Shown here one piece after another: positions 1 through 7,555 of a stretch of 52,667 bases of DNA; within the stretch, counting starts at the first letter, position 1; each line of letters opens with the position of its first letter. The notes below the pieces were generated by a model that saw only the letters and a list, made by a program, of their open reading frames with translations, was not told the DNA's origin and ran no database searches. The stretch comes from an uncultured Clostridia bacterium (GTDB taxonomy: Bacteria; Bacillota; Clostridia; UBA1381; UMGS1253): positions 1-52,667 of the forward strand of contig CAKSHB010000007.1 of NCBI GenBank assembly GCA_934456295.1, in the 5' to 3' direction. The translations under genes and the position numbers were made by a program.

Positions 1-407
1 ACTGCTATCTGTGCGCCGTCCTTTATTTCATCAAGTGATGCGGTTTTTCCGGCATAAATTCCGAGCGGCTCATAGTGGATTGCTCCTGCCGACACTAGGT
101 TTGTTCCTTTTTCTGCGTTAAAATCATCAAGGTACGGTTTATGCTGGAAATAGTTAGCCTCAAGCTCGCCGCTCTCAAGCGCCGTATTCGGCATTACATA
201 ATCGTCAAACTCTTTAATTGTAACCGTGTAGCCCTCTTCCTTCATTATTTCTGCCGCTACACGCAAAATCTCCGCATGGGGCGTTGTTGAAGCGCCTATA
301 ACAATCGACTTATCTGAGCCCTTGTCTGAGCTTGCACTGCCGCCGCATGAGCAAAGCACGCCCGTTATAAGCACTGCGCTTAAAATCACTGTTAAAATCT
401 TTTTCAT
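1..407 (-). CDS. metQ: Methionine ABC transporter substrate-binding lipoprotein MetQ (NlpA family), 3' truncated by window edge
   Basis: Lipid-anchored receptor that delivers methionine to the MetNI importer on the outer face of the membrane. The readable 135 residues start MKKILTVILSAV, have a hydrophobic signal and a lipobox ending V-L-C, so lipidation would fall on the Cys at residue 19. They continue into the NlpA-type core (SIVIGASTTPHAEIL, then the ALESGELEANYFQHKPYL stretch), which is diagnostic of MetQ. An AGGAGG-type site lies about 7 nt upstream of the ATG. The C-terminal half is outside the window. metI and metN lie upstream on the same strand, but a gene on the opposite strand sits in between, so metQ needs its own promoter. 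Methionine specificity is inferred from the family and the neighbouring metNI. Confidence 0.93.
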   Translation of the reverse strand, partial: MKKILTVILSAVLITGVLCSCGGSASSDKGSDKSIVIGASTTPHAEILRVAAEIMKEEGYTVTIKEFDDYVMPNTALESGELEANYFQHKPYLDDFNAEKGTNLVSAGAIHYEPLGIYAGKTASLDEIKDGAQIA

Positions 408-477
408 TCTTATCTCCTCCTTAAAACTTTAAGACGCGGCATACACCATATGTACAACCGACATCATATTGTACTTT

Positions 478-506
478 ATAATATCACCTTTTTTGCACAT
501 TGGCAA
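478..506 (-). promoter_or_regulatory. Sigma-A-type promoter of metQ
   Basis: On the minus strand a -35 TTGCCA (501-506) and a -10 TATTAT (478-483) are separated by exactly 17 nt. It is placed to start transcription about 65 nt before the metQ start codon. No SAM riboswitch or T-box fold is visible in the leader. Confidence 0.6.
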
Positions 507-610
507 TACTTTTATTAAATAAAAACAGCTTTTATTAAAATAAAACCGCACATGCACCGATAAATATGTTATAATTATAATAACTCAAAACACGCAAAGG
601 AGACGCTCCC

Positions 611-1153
611 ATGCTTCATATATGGAAACATTTTTATACTATCACAAAACACCGTCACATGGTAATACTCCACTGCGCAAAGGCAGGAATTTTTCTCCAG
701 GGGCTGCGCCATGATTTATCAAAATATTTGCCGACCGAATTTATGGCGGGCGCACGCTACTATCAGGGCAGCCGCAGTCCGAACGAAGGCGAGAGAGAAG
801 CAAACGGCTATTCCAAAGCATGGATGCACCATAAAGGACGTAACCGGCACCATTTTGAGTACTGGACCGACTACAGACCCGAAACAAGAGTTGTGGGTCC
901 CGTTCATATGCCATACCGCTATGTTGTCGAAATGTTTTGTGACCGTGTTGCCGCAAGCAAAACATATCAGGGGAAAGCATATAATGACTCTCACCCTTTG
1001 GAATATTTTCTCCGTGCAAAAGGCAAACGCACAATTCACCCCGACACCTCCGATGAAATCGAATATCTGCTGCGTATGCTCGAAGAACACGGTGAGGACG
1101 CTGTTTTCAAACATCTGAAAAGCACAAAAAAGCAATGGCTTCACAAATTATAA
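611..1153 (+). CDS. DUF5662 family protein
   Basis: A 180-residue protein with no signal peptide or membrane segment. It carries the His-rich pattern I associate with DUF5662: RHDLSKY near residue 34 and HHKGRNRHHFEYW near residue 73, followed by a helical C-terminal half. The family occurs in Firmicutes and in phages. Its function is unknown, although the conserved His/Asp residues suggest metal binding (inference). An AAAGGAGA site sits 8 nt before the ATG. The gene is transcribed against the met genes on both sides and separates metQ from metNI. A -10 TATAAT lies at 570-575, but I found no convincing -35. Confidence 0.8.
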   Translation: MLHIWKHFYTITKHRHMVILHCAKAGIFLQGLRHDLSKYLPTEFMAGARYYQGSRSPNEGEREANGYSKAWMHHKGRNRHHFEYWTDYRPETRVVGPVHMPYRYVVEMFCDRVAASKTYQGKAYNDSHPLEYFLRAKGKRTIHPDTSDEIEYLLRMLEEHGEDAVFKHLKSTKKQWLHKL

Positions 1154-1183
1154 AATTTTGACTTTATTATCAATTTCCGATAT

Positions 1184-1216
1184 AAAAACGGACATATATA
1201 ATATGCCCGTTTTTTT
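1184..1216. terminator. Bidirectional intrinsic terminator between the DUF5662 gene and metI
   Basis: Inverted repeat with arms ACGGACATAT and ATATGCCCGT and T-tracts on both sides. On the minus strand the single mismatch becomes a G-U pair and the arm is followed by TTTTTAT, so it terminates metNI well. On the plus strand it follows the DUF5662 stop. Confidence 0.75.
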
Positions 1217-1237
1217 CATATTTGCTTATCCGTTTTG

Positions 1238-1909
1238 TTATCCGTTTCTCTTATCGCCTATTTTTGCAATCCGCATACCAAGTTCCTGGAATATCTGCAC
1301 AATTACAACAAGTATTGCCACGGTAATAAGCATTACATCGTACTGATATCTGTAATAGCCATATTTCGTCGCTATGTCGCCAAGTCCGCCGCCGCCCACA
1401 AATCCGGCAAGAGCGGAATAGCTCAATATTGTCGTAATCGCTATAGCGCTGCCGACAACAAGAGAAGGCTTTGCCTCGGGGAGCATTACGCGCCATATTA
1501 TCTGCGGTGTTGACGCCCCCATTGACTGTGCCGCCTCAATAACCCCGTGGTCAACCTCCTTTATGGAGGATTCAACCAGACGCGCTATAAACGGCGCCGA
1601 TGCAATTACAAGCGGTACTATTGTAGCCGTTGAGCCGATTGTAGTTCCGACAACCATGCGCGTAAACGGCAGAACCGCAACAAGAAGTATCAAAAACGGT
1701 ATCGAGCGGAATACATTTACAACTATCCCGAGAAAGGTATTCAGCGCCGGTATAGGATAAATGCCGTTCTTATCTGTTACAACAAGCAGTATTCCGAGCG
1801 GCAAACCTATAACATACGCCAAAGCTGTTGACACAAGCGTCATATACAGCGTATCAACAATTCCCTGCCCGAGTATTGCCCACATGTCAGGTGCCAGTAT
1901 ATTAAACAT
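1238..1909 (-). CDS. metI: Methionine ABC transporter permease MetI
   Basis: Integral membrane subunit of the methionine importer. From the ATG at 1909 it is 223 residues with about five to six hydrophobic segments and the permease coupling loop of type EAA---G (GVIEAAQSMGASTPQIIW), which contacts the ATPase. The open frame extends further upstream, but I chose the start giving MFNILAPDMW. That is the normal family length, and the ATG overlaps the metN stop by 8 nt (ATGTTTAA), which indicates translational coupling. It is the last gene of the metN-metI unit before the terminator at 1184-1216. Confidence 0.95.
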   Translation of the reverse strand: MFNILAPDMWAILGQGIVDTLYMTLVSTALAYVIGLPLGILLVVTDKNGIYPIPALNTFLGIVVNVFRSIPFLILLVAVLPFTRMVVGTTIGSTATIVPLVIASAPFIARLVESSIKEVDHGVIEAAQSMGASTPQIIWRVMLPEAKPSLVVGSAIAITTILSYSALAGFVGGGGLGDIATKYGYYRYQYDVMLITVAILVVIVQIFQELGMRIAKIGDKRNG

Positions 1910-2918
1910 AATTGTCAACCTCCTCAACGACAAGTCCGTGTCCGGCAAGATAATTTTTAATCTTATTTGCGCCCGTTTCATTTTCGGGAAGCTGGAGCAC
2001 AAGCTGTCCGCGCGCACTTCCGTCTATGTCCTTCAAATCCGCAAACATGATATTCACAGGCTCTTTACATTCCATTATCATATTTGACACAACAGGCTCA
2101 AACGATGAACGTCCGTCGAACGTAATCCGTATGCAGCGTTTGCCCGCAAAATGCTCAACCGCTTTTGAATCGTGAAATACCAGTCTTTTTGCCGCAGCGG
2201 ATTTCGGTGATGCAAATATGTCCTCTATTTTGCCGATTTCTGCAATTTTGCTCTCATCAATTATCGCAACCCTGCTGCATATCTCCTCCACAACGCTCAT
2301 TTCATGCGTTATAACAACAACCGTAATCCCCATGCGTCTGTTTATATCCTTCAGAAGCGCCAGTATCGATGTAGTCGTTGTCGGGTCAAGCGCACTTGTC
2401 GCCTCATCACACAAAAGCACCTTCGGATTTGTTGAAAGCGCACGCGCAATCGCCACACGCTGTTTCTGTCCGCCCGAAAGCTGTGCCGGATATGAGTTTG
2501 CGCGGTCGCTGAGTCCGACTATTTCCAAAAGCTCCTTTGCATGTTTCCCTGCCGTTTCCTTATCAACACCCGAAATCAGCATAGGAAAACATATATTTTC
2601 ATACGCAGTTCTCTGCATAAGCAGGTTAAACTGCTGAAAAATCATTCCCATCGAACGCCTTGTTTCGCGCATCTTCTTCGCCTTAAGCGTCATCATATCA
2701 TTTCCGTCAAATATTACTGTACCGCTCGTCGGCTTCTCGAGAAAATTTATACAGCGCACAAGCGTACTCTTTCCGGCGCCGCTCATTCCTATAATTCCGA
2801 AGATTTCACCCTTGTATATGTCAAAGGTAATATCTTTCAGAGCTGTCACTGTGCCGTTTTTCGTTTCAAAAGCCTTCCCGAGTCCGCGAAAGCTTATTAT
2901 CGGCTTTTGTTCCCCCAT
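1902..2918 (-). CDS. metN: Methionine ABC transporter ATP-binding protein MetN
   Basis: Cytoplasmic ATPase (338 residues) that powers methionine import. Seen: Walker A GMSGAGKST (about 44-52), Q-loop FQQFNL, ABC signature LSGGQKQR (147-154), Walker B VLLCDE (167-172) and the switch His in ITHEMS. Residues from about 260 onward form the extra C-terminal NIL/ACT-like domain (for example AVEHFAGKRCIRITFDG), which in characterised MetN proteins binds methionine and inhibits transport, so feedback inhibition is expected. The length is typical. A GGCGG-type site lies before the ATG. It overlaps metI by 8 nt, and mnmA lies 83 nt upstream on the same strand with no clear terminator between, so co-transcription is possible. 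Confidence 0.96.
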   Translation of the reverse strand: MGEQKPIISFRGLGKAFETKNGTVTALKDITFDIYKGEIFGIIGMSGAGKSTLVRCINFLEKPTSGTVIFDGNDMMTLKAKKMRETRRSMGMIFQQFNLLMQRTAYENICFPMLISGVDKETAGKHAKELLEIVGLSDRANSYPAQLSGGQKQRVAIARALSTNPKVLLCDEATSALDPTTTTSILALLKDINRRMGITVVVITHEMSVVEEICSRVAIIDESKIAEIGKIEDIFASPKSAAAKRLVFHDSKAVEHFAGKRCIRITFDGRSSFEPVVSNMIMECKEPVNIMFADLKDIDGSARGQLVLQLPENETGANKIKNYLAGHGLVVEEVDNYV

Positions 2919-3001
2919 ATTTTATTTCCGCCTTTCTTTCTGCCTGTTTCTATATATTTTTTCATACCGTTTTTCTGTTTATATGGCTGTTTTTTATATA
3001 T

Positions 3002-4081
3002 CTATTCTATCGTCGCTCCGCCGACAACATAATCGCCGCTGTAAAACACAACAGCCTGTCCGCTCGTGACCGCACGCTGCGGTTCATCAAAACAGCAAAG
3101 CACCCTTCCGCCCTCTAGAGGCGATATAACGGCTCCGACCGCATTTTGTTTATAGCGCGTTTTTGCCTGCACCTTCATAGGCTCTGTCAGCGACTCAATC
3201 ATAATCCAGTTTGCATCACATGCCGTAAGTTTGTCGCTGAAAAGCTCTTCATGTTTTCCGAGCGTCACAGTATTATCCGCCGCATTTTTTGCGACAACAT
3301 AGCGCGGTTCTCCGAACGTAATGCCAAGTCCTTTGCGCTGCCCGATTGTATAGCGTATCACACCCTCATGCTCACCCAGAACATTCCCCCGGCAATCTGT
3401 AAATTTGCCTTTCTGCGCCTTTCTGCCGAGGCTTCTTTCGATAAATCCGGCATAATCCCCATCGGGCACAAAGCAAATATCCTGACTGTCCGGCTTTCGC
3501 GCGTTTATAAGACCTCTTTGCTGTGCCATTTCGCGCACCTCGCTCTTTAAAAGAGCGCCGAGCGGAAACAATGTGTGCGCAAGCTCGTCCTGCGTCATCG
3601 CATACAGCACATATGTCTGGTCCTTTGATAAATCTACCGCTTTTTTCATAAGATAGCGGCCGCTTTTTTCATCAAATTCAATCTGCGCATAATGTCCCGT
3701 CGCAATATAATCATTTCCGAGAACTCTTGCACGTTCAAGCAGCTTTGAGAATTTTATATATCTGTTGCAGTCTATGCACGGATTTGGCGTAAGGCCTTTT
3801 ATATAAGAATTAATAAACTTCGACATGACACATTTTTTAAATTCGTCACCGAAATTAAACACAAAATGCTCAAAGCCCATTTTGCGTGCTACCTGTCTTG
3901 CATCTTCAACATCGGAAAGCGAACAGCAGGTGCGTGTGGGCTTGTCTGTGTCATCAATATCATCGTTTGAAAACAGTTTGAGCGTTGCTCCGCATACATC
4001 AAAGCCCTGCTCTTTCAAAATCGCCGCGGCAACAGAACTGTCAACACCGCCGCTCATTGCAGCCATTACTTTTTTACTCAT
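3002..4081 (-). CDS. mnmA: tRNA-specific 2-thiouridylase MnmA
   Basis: Makes the 2-thio group of the wobble uridine in tRNA-Lys, -Glu and -Gln by ATP-dependent adenylation followed by sulfur transfer. Its 359 residues carry the PP-loop SGGVDSS (about 10-16), the nucleophilic Cys in GLTPNPCIDCNRYIKF, the conserved ATGHYA, and the second catalytic Cys in KPDSQDICFVPDGDY. The C-terminal beta-barrel ends in FYSGDYVVGGATIE. The length and motif order are canonical. It has its own promoter upstream and lies directly before metN. Confidence 0.97.
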   Translation of the reverse strand: MSKKVMAAMSGGVDSSVAAAILKEQGFDVCGATLKLFSNDDIDDTDKPTRTCCSLSDVEDARQVARKMGFEHFVFNFGDEFKKCVMSKFINSYIKGLTPNPCIDCNRYIKFSKLLERARVLGNDYIATGHYAQIEFDEKSGRYLMKKAVDLSKDQTYVLYAMTQDELAHTLFPLGALLKSEVREMAQQRGLINARKPDSQDICFVPDGDYAGFIERSLGRKAQKGKFTDCRGNVLGEHEGVIRYTIGQRKGLGITFGEPRYVVAKNAADNTVTLGKHEELFSDKLTACDANWIMIESLTEPMKVQAKTRYKQNAVGAVISPLEGGRVLCCFDEPQRAVTSGQAVVFYSGDYVVGGATIE

Positions 4082-4125
4082 TTTTTATCTCCATGCCTGT
4101 CAGATATAATAGTACATATAAATTA

Positions 4126-4154
4126 ATTATATTACATTTTTTTACGTTTGTAAA
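4126..4154 (-). promoter_or_regulatory. Sigma-A promoter of mnmA
   Basis: Minus-strand TTTACA (4149-4154), a 17-nt spacer and TATAAT (4126-4131), about 45 nt before the mnmA ATG. It may also drive metNI by read-through. Confidence 0.7.
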
Positions 4155-4190
4155 GTGCTGCCCGAGGTTTTGTTGCCAAAACAAAAGTTT

Positions 4191-4226
4191 CGGCGGCAAA
4201 TTATGTGCTTTGCCGCCGATTTTTTC
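4191..4226. terminator. Strong hairpin terminator between bioY and mnmA
   Basis: Perfect 10-bp stem CGGCGGCAAA/TTTGCCGCCG with an 8-nt loop. The plus side is followed by ATTTTTT. On the minus strand, where it would end bioY, the tail is AAACTTTTGTTTT. No plus-strand gene precedes it, so its useful role is termination of bioY before mnmA. Confidence 0.7.
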
Positions 4227-4250
4227 ATAGAAACTAACTTATTTCATTTT

Positions 4251-4811
4251 TTAATTCATTTTTATTCTTTTTGACAGAATTACGCTCAAATACGCAGCTA
4301 TCGCAATTTTTATTATGTCAAATGCGATAAACGGAACCACACCGCTCATAAGTGCAGCGCCAAAGCTTATATTCATGCCAATCGACAGCCATGCGGTACC
4401 GAGAATATAGCATACAGCCAAAGATGCAAGCATTGATACAAAATATGCAATAAACCCACGCTTTTTAAACGCTTTCAGAACAAGCCATATTGCCGCTGTC
4501 ATAAACGGGTATGCCGCTATGTAACCGCCTGTCGGTCCTGCAATCACGCCGACACCGCCCATAAATTTGCCGAACACCGGCATGCCGCATATACCGAGCA
4601 GAATGTAAGCCAGCATTGACGACACGCTGTACCTCACATCAAGCAGTGCACCGCAGAGAAACACTGCCATAATCACCATCGAAAACTGCACCTGCGTCAT
4701 CGGGAGCGGTATGACAAGCTGGGCGCATATTGCCGTAAGGGCAGTAAATATCGCTGCAAAAAGCATGTTTTTCGTATTGATTTTCTTGCTGTTTGAATTT
4801 ACGTTTTTCAC
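4251..4811 (-). CDS. bioY: Biotin ECF transporter S component BioY
   Basis: High-affinity biotin-binding membrane subunit that works alone or with the ECF energising module. It is about 186 residues with five to six membrane helices and BioY features: the FTALTAICAQLVIPLPMTQVQFS N-terminal helix region, the glycine-rich GKFMGGVGVIAGPTGGYI loop, and a C-terminal SVILSKRIK. The open frame reaches 4904, but a consensus promoter with its -10 at 4876-4881 would place the upstream ATGs at or before the transcription start. I therefore chose the GTG at 4811, which has a GGAG site 8 nt upstream and gives the usual family length. Biotin repression through BirA is predicted from the operator upstream. 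Confidence 0.9.
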   Translation of the reverse strand: MKNVNSNSKKINTKNMLFAAIFTALTAICAQLVIPLPMTQVQFSMVIMAVFLCGALLDVRYSVSSMLAYILLGICGMPVFGKFMGGVGVIAGPTGGYIAAYPFMTAAIWLVLKAFKKRGFIAYFVSMLASLAVCYILGTAWLSIGMNISFGAALMSGVVPFIAFDIIKIAIAAYLSVILSKRIKMN

Positions 4812-4875
4812 TTTAACCACTCCGTCCGCCGTATCGGGCACAATAAAATTTCCGGCAAATACTGCCGCATGCATT

Positions 4876-4931
4876 ATTATACAGCGGATTGTGTTAATTG
4901 TCAACTATTTTTTATTATGAGGTTTACAATT
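4876..4931 (-). promoter_or_regulatory. Consensus promoter with overlapping BirA-type operator, controls bioY
   Basis: Minus strand: TTGACA (4899-4904), a 17-nt spacer and TATAAT (4876-4881), a perfect sigma-A match. Overlapping the -35 is an imperfect palindrome, on the plus strand AATTGTCAACT (4896-4906), a 14-nt spacer, and GGTTTACAATT (4921-4931). This agrees with the Gram-positive BirA operator pattern TTGTAAACC-N14-GGTTTACAA. The site overlaps the last codons of tadA. Biotin-dependent repression is inferred; birA is not in the window. Confidence 0.85.
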
Positions 4932-5390
4932 TGTCTTTTCGGCTCTTATGCGTGCAAAAAAGTCGGATAGCATTTTGCTGCATTCCTCCTTCATAATTCC
5001 GCCCGTCACTGAAGCATTATGGTTAAACATGCCCGGCACAAACAAATCAACCACCGAACCTGCCGCACCCGCCTTCTTATCAAATGCTCCGAAATACACA
5101 TTTTTTATACGGCTTTGTATGATTGCGCCCGAACACATTGCGCACGGTTCAAGCGTAACATATAAATCACAGTTTTCAAGCCGCCATGACTGATTTTTTT
5201 TATTTGCCTTTTCTATAGCAAGCATTTCGGCATGATATGCGGCGCATTTTTTTGTTTCACGCAGATTATGCGCACGGCTTATAATTTTCCCCTCGCGCAC
5301 AATAACTGCGCCTATCGGGCATTCGCCCTTGCTTTCCGCTTTTTGTGCTTCTTTTATTGCCTCACGCATATATTTTATATCAAAAGCCAT
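4905..5390 (-). CDS. tadA: tRNA-specific adenosine deaminase TadA
   Basis: Deaminates A34 to inosine in tRNA-Arg(ACG), allowing decoding of CGU/CGC/CGA. The 161-residue protein has the zinc-deaminase signature: HAE at 53-55 (zinc His and the proton-shuttle Glu) and PCAMC at 82-86 (two zinc Cys), plus the family-typical CPIGAVIVREGKIISRAHN stretch. The length is normal. Its 3' end contains the -35 of the bioY promoter and part of the BirA-type operator, so the two genes are tightly packed on one strand. Confidence 0.95.
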   Translation of the reverse strand: MAFDIKYMREAIKEAQKAESKGECPIGAVIVREGKIISRAHNLRETKKCAAYHAEMLAIEKANKKNQSWRLENCDLYVTLEPCAMCSGAIIQSRIKNVYFGAFDKKAGAAGSVVDLFVPGMFNHNASVTGGIMKEECSKMLSDFFARIRAEKTNCKPHNKK

Positions 5391-5445
5391 CTTCTGCCTC
5401 CGTTTTTCAACATTTCTACAACAATTTTAAAAAAATACTCGACAT

Positions 5446-5473
5446 TTGTCAAGAAATATGCTAAATTTATATT
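5446..5473 (+). promoter_or_regulatory. Promoter of the zinc-ribbon membrane protein gene
   Basis: TTGTCA (5446-5451), a 16-nt spacer and TATATT (5468-5473), about 30 nt before the ATG. Confidence 0.5.
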
Positions 5474-5502
5474 GTAGTATTTTTTAATAAGGGGAGATTT
5501 AT

Positions 5503-5961
5503 ATGAAAAAATGTACCAATTGTAACAAAGAGTACGATGAGGGGACAGAATTTTGCCCGACATGCGGTCTAAGACTCGTATCCGGCGAAGCTGAACAGTC
5601 CGCACAGGCAGCGCCCCAATATACGCCGCCTGTGCAGCAGCCCGTACTGCCGGCGCAGAATTTTTATGCAGTTCCGCAAATGCAGCCTCAGGCGCAGGCG
5701 TCTGACCCTGTTACCGTCGGTGAATGGATGATTATGCTTGTAAACTTTATTCCCTGCGTAGGTTCGCTGATATTCTTTATAATCATGCTCATATGGGCAT
5801 TTGGCAGCAATGTTAAGCCCAGTAAGCAGACATACGCTAAGGCAAGCCTTATAATCTGGCTTGTAAGCCTCGGTTTGGTTTTGTTCTTCTGGGTTATTCT
5901 CGGAGTTCTCGGCGCTTCATTTATAGATGTTATAGACGAAATTATGTACGAACTCAGCTGA
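5503..5961 (+). CDS. Zinc-ribbon membrane protein of unknown function
   Basis: A 152-residue protein in three parts. Residues 4-22 form a zinc ribbon of the zf-ribbon_3 kind (CTNC and CPTC pairs). Residues about 30-68 are a low-complexity Pro/Gln/Ala linker, and residues about 75-145 hold two hydrophobic helices flanked by GSNVKPSKQTYAKA. This design is common in Firmicutes and has no assigned function; the ribbon would face the cytoplasm (inference). It has a strong AAGGGGAG ribosome site and is monocistronic between its own promoter and a terminator. Confidence 0.75.
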   Translation: MKKCTNCNKEYDEGTEFCPTCGLRLVSGEAEQSAQAAPQYTPPVQQPVLPAQNFYAVPQMQPQAQASDPVTVGEWMIMLVNFIPCVGSLIFFIIMLIWAFGSNVKPSKQTYAKASLIIWLVSLGLVLFFWVILGVLGASFIDVIDEIMYELS

Positions 5962-5986
5962 TTTTTTAGCCAAAAAATGTACTGAC

Positions 5987-6024
5987 AAAAAGCTGTACTT
6001 CAACTATGATGTACAGCTTTTTTT
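5987..6024. terminator. Bidirectional intrinsic terminator
   Basis: Perfect 12-bp stem AAAAAGCTGTAC/GTACAGCTTTTT around a 12-nt loop with T-tracts on both strands. It serves the zinc-ribbon gene (+) and the convergent aldo/keto reductase (-). Confidence 0.9.
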
Positions 6025-6037
6025 AGTGTAAATATGT

Positions 6038-7000
6038 TTAAAACCCGAATATTTTCTTAACCTCATCATAGTCAAGCACACAATCGGCGCCGCACATGGT
6101 GTCCTCAAGCTGCATAGTATTTTTGCAGCCGACAATCGCCGCAGTATCAAACTCCGTATTTGATGTCAGCGCCGCCACTACCGCAGCGCTCAGCGATATG
6201 CCGTATCTGCCGCATATTTCCGCAAGCATAGCGCTTCGTTTTATGTTTTCCTCACAAAGATATCGCTGACGTGCTTTCGGCGACAATGCCGCCTCTCCTC
6301 CGGCACAATATTTATGAAAAAAGCCCTTTGCCTGTGATGCAAACGCAAAAACCGGCATTTTCGTTTTCTTATAATACCCATACTGCTCCGCGTCCATTTC
6401 CACAAGAGTCGGATCGTCCGCATAATCCGGAGCGCTTCTTGCAGCCGACCACTTAATCTGGCTCGCCGAAAACATACTTTTTCCGTTTTCTCCGGCATAT
6501 TTATTCGCCTCACAAATGCGCTCAGTAGTCCAGTTTGACGTTCCGAAAGCATGCACTTTTCCCTTCTTCACAAGCCCGTCAAGAACGTCGATTATGCCGT
6601 CCGCATTCACATTCTTATCATCGCGGTGCAGCCACAGTATATCTATGCGCTCAATCCCAAGAGCGCTCAGACTTGCGTCTACATCTGCCTCTATTTCATT
6701 TTTTGACAAACGGTTTATCCCCATTGTTTCAAGGCGCGGATGGGCACATTTTGTTGAAATTATAACCTTTCCGCGCATATTCCTCGATTTGAGCCATTCT
6801 CCTATTACGCGCTCACTGTCACCGCTGCTGCCGCCGTTATGACAGCCGTATACACGCGCCGTATCAATTGTATTTCCGCCCAAACCGCAGAATTTATCCA
6901 TGAGTGCAAACGCACATTCCCTATCGGTCAAAGTTCCGAAAGTATCTGTTCCGAGGACTATCGAAGATATATCCATATCGCTCACTTTTTTGTAAATCAC
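6038..7000 (-). CDS. Aldo/keto reductase
   Basis: NAD(P)H-dependent oxidoreductase of the AKR superfamily, 320 residues, (beta/alpha)8 barrel. Seen: SIVLGTDTFG at the first strand, NTIDTARVYG with the catalytic Asp and Tyr, the Lys in VIISTKCAHP, WLHRDD carrying the catalytic His, and TSNWTTERI. The substrate cannot be told. The start is a GTG at 7000. An AAAGGAGG site lies 12 nt upstream, which is long, and an out-of-frame ATG lies between, so translation may be inefficient. It stands alone between two terminators. Confidence 0.88.
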   Translation of the reverse strand: MIYKKVSDMDISSIVLGTDTFGTLTDRECAFALMDKFCGLGGNTIDTARVYGCHNGGSSGDSERVIGEWLKSRNMRGKVIISTKCAHPRLETMGINRLSKNEIEADVDASLSALGIERIDILWLHRDDKNVNADGIIDVLDGLVKKGKVHAFGTSNWTTERICEANKYAGENGKSMFSASQIKWSAARSAPDYADDPTLVEMDAEQYGYYKKTKMPVFAFASQAKGFFHKYCAGGEAALSPKARQRYLCEENIKRSAMLAEICGRYGISLSAAVVAALTSNTEFDTAAIVGCKNTMQLEDTMCGADCVLDYDEVKKIFGF

Positions 7001-7029
7001 AGTTTGCCATGACCTCCTTTATACCGAAA

Positions 7030-7053
7030 AGCGGGCAGTTATTTCTGCCCGCT
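7030..7053 (-). terminator. Intrinsic terminator of the lysine-biosynthesis cluster
   Basis: AGCGGGCAG/CTGCCCGCT stem with a 6-nt loop, followed on the minus strand by TTTTC. It lies just past the stop of the tandem-ACT gene. Confidence 0.75.
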
Positions 7054-7063
7054 AAATTCAGCT

Positions 7064-7534
7064 TCAAACAGTTTTAATTTTAAATTCCTTTTCCAAAACT
7101 TCATGTGCCGCATCGGCGCTGCCCTCACTAACCGCAAGCGAAATTTCGTTTTCGCTCGTAGTCAGAAGCCGTATTTCAATCTCATTTTCGGCAAGGCAGC
7201 TAAATACTCTCGCCGCCACGCCGGCCTCGTTTTTCATATCGCCGCAAAGCACAATCTTTGTATTTCCGCAGCACATATTTGTAACAACACACGGATAAAT
7301 CATTCGTACTTTTTTCAGCGCTTCAAGCAAACGCTGCATATCCGCATGCACAGCGCTGAAGGACACACCCATGTCGTGCGAACATTCCGCCACGCTTGAA
7401 ATCATGTCTACATTAACCTTCTCCTCCGCAAGCACACGAAACACGTTTACCAATGTATCCTGTTTATTCGGTAGTTTATCAATTGTAATAACAATAACAT
7501 TATCCCTCATCGGAAGAATTTCAGCCGATATCAC
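7064..7534 (-). CDS. Stand-alone tandem ACT-domain protein, resembles the regulatory half of aspartate kinase
   Basis: A 156-residue protein with two ACT repeats and no catalytic domain. The first is about 12-80 (VIVITIDKLPNKQDTLVNVF, with the VNVDMISS motif), the second about 85-154 (VRMIYPCVV, then GVAARVFSCLAENEIEIRLLTTSENEIS). These phrases match the C-terminal regulatory region of LysC, where lysine or threonine binds. It ends the asd-dapA-dapB unit 21 nt after dapB, so a lysine sensor or a separate aspartokinase beta subunit is plausible (inference). The predicted start is a GTG at 7534 with GGTGAT just upstream; an ATG eight codons in is the alternative. Confidence 0.75.
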   Translation of the reverse strand: MISAEILPMRDNVIVITIDKLPNKQDTLVNVFRVLAEEKVNVDMISSVAECSHDMGVSFSAVHADMQRLLEALKKVRMIYPCVVTNMCCGNTKIVLCGDMKNEAGVAARVFSCLAENEIEIRLLTTSENEISLAVSEGSADAAHEVLEKEFKIKTV

Positions 7535-7555
7535 AATATCACCGCCCTATCCGTT

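Noticed and set aside
408..610. PerR-like palindrome GTTATAATTATAATAAC at 568-584 upstream of the DUF5662 gene
   Set aside because: It is a simple AT palindrome that includes the -10 itself; no other peroxide link and the match to the PerR consensus is partial.
719..1144. Antisense 141-codon open frame overlapping the DUF5662 gene
   Set aside because: Shadow frame with low-complexity Cys/Phe-rich sequence, no ribosome site, and fully covered by a recognisable family on the other strand. The many similar shadows elsewhere were treated the same way.
2919..3001. SAM riboswitch in front of metN
   Set aside because: The 83-nt gap is AT-rich and contains none of the conserved SAM-I blocks.
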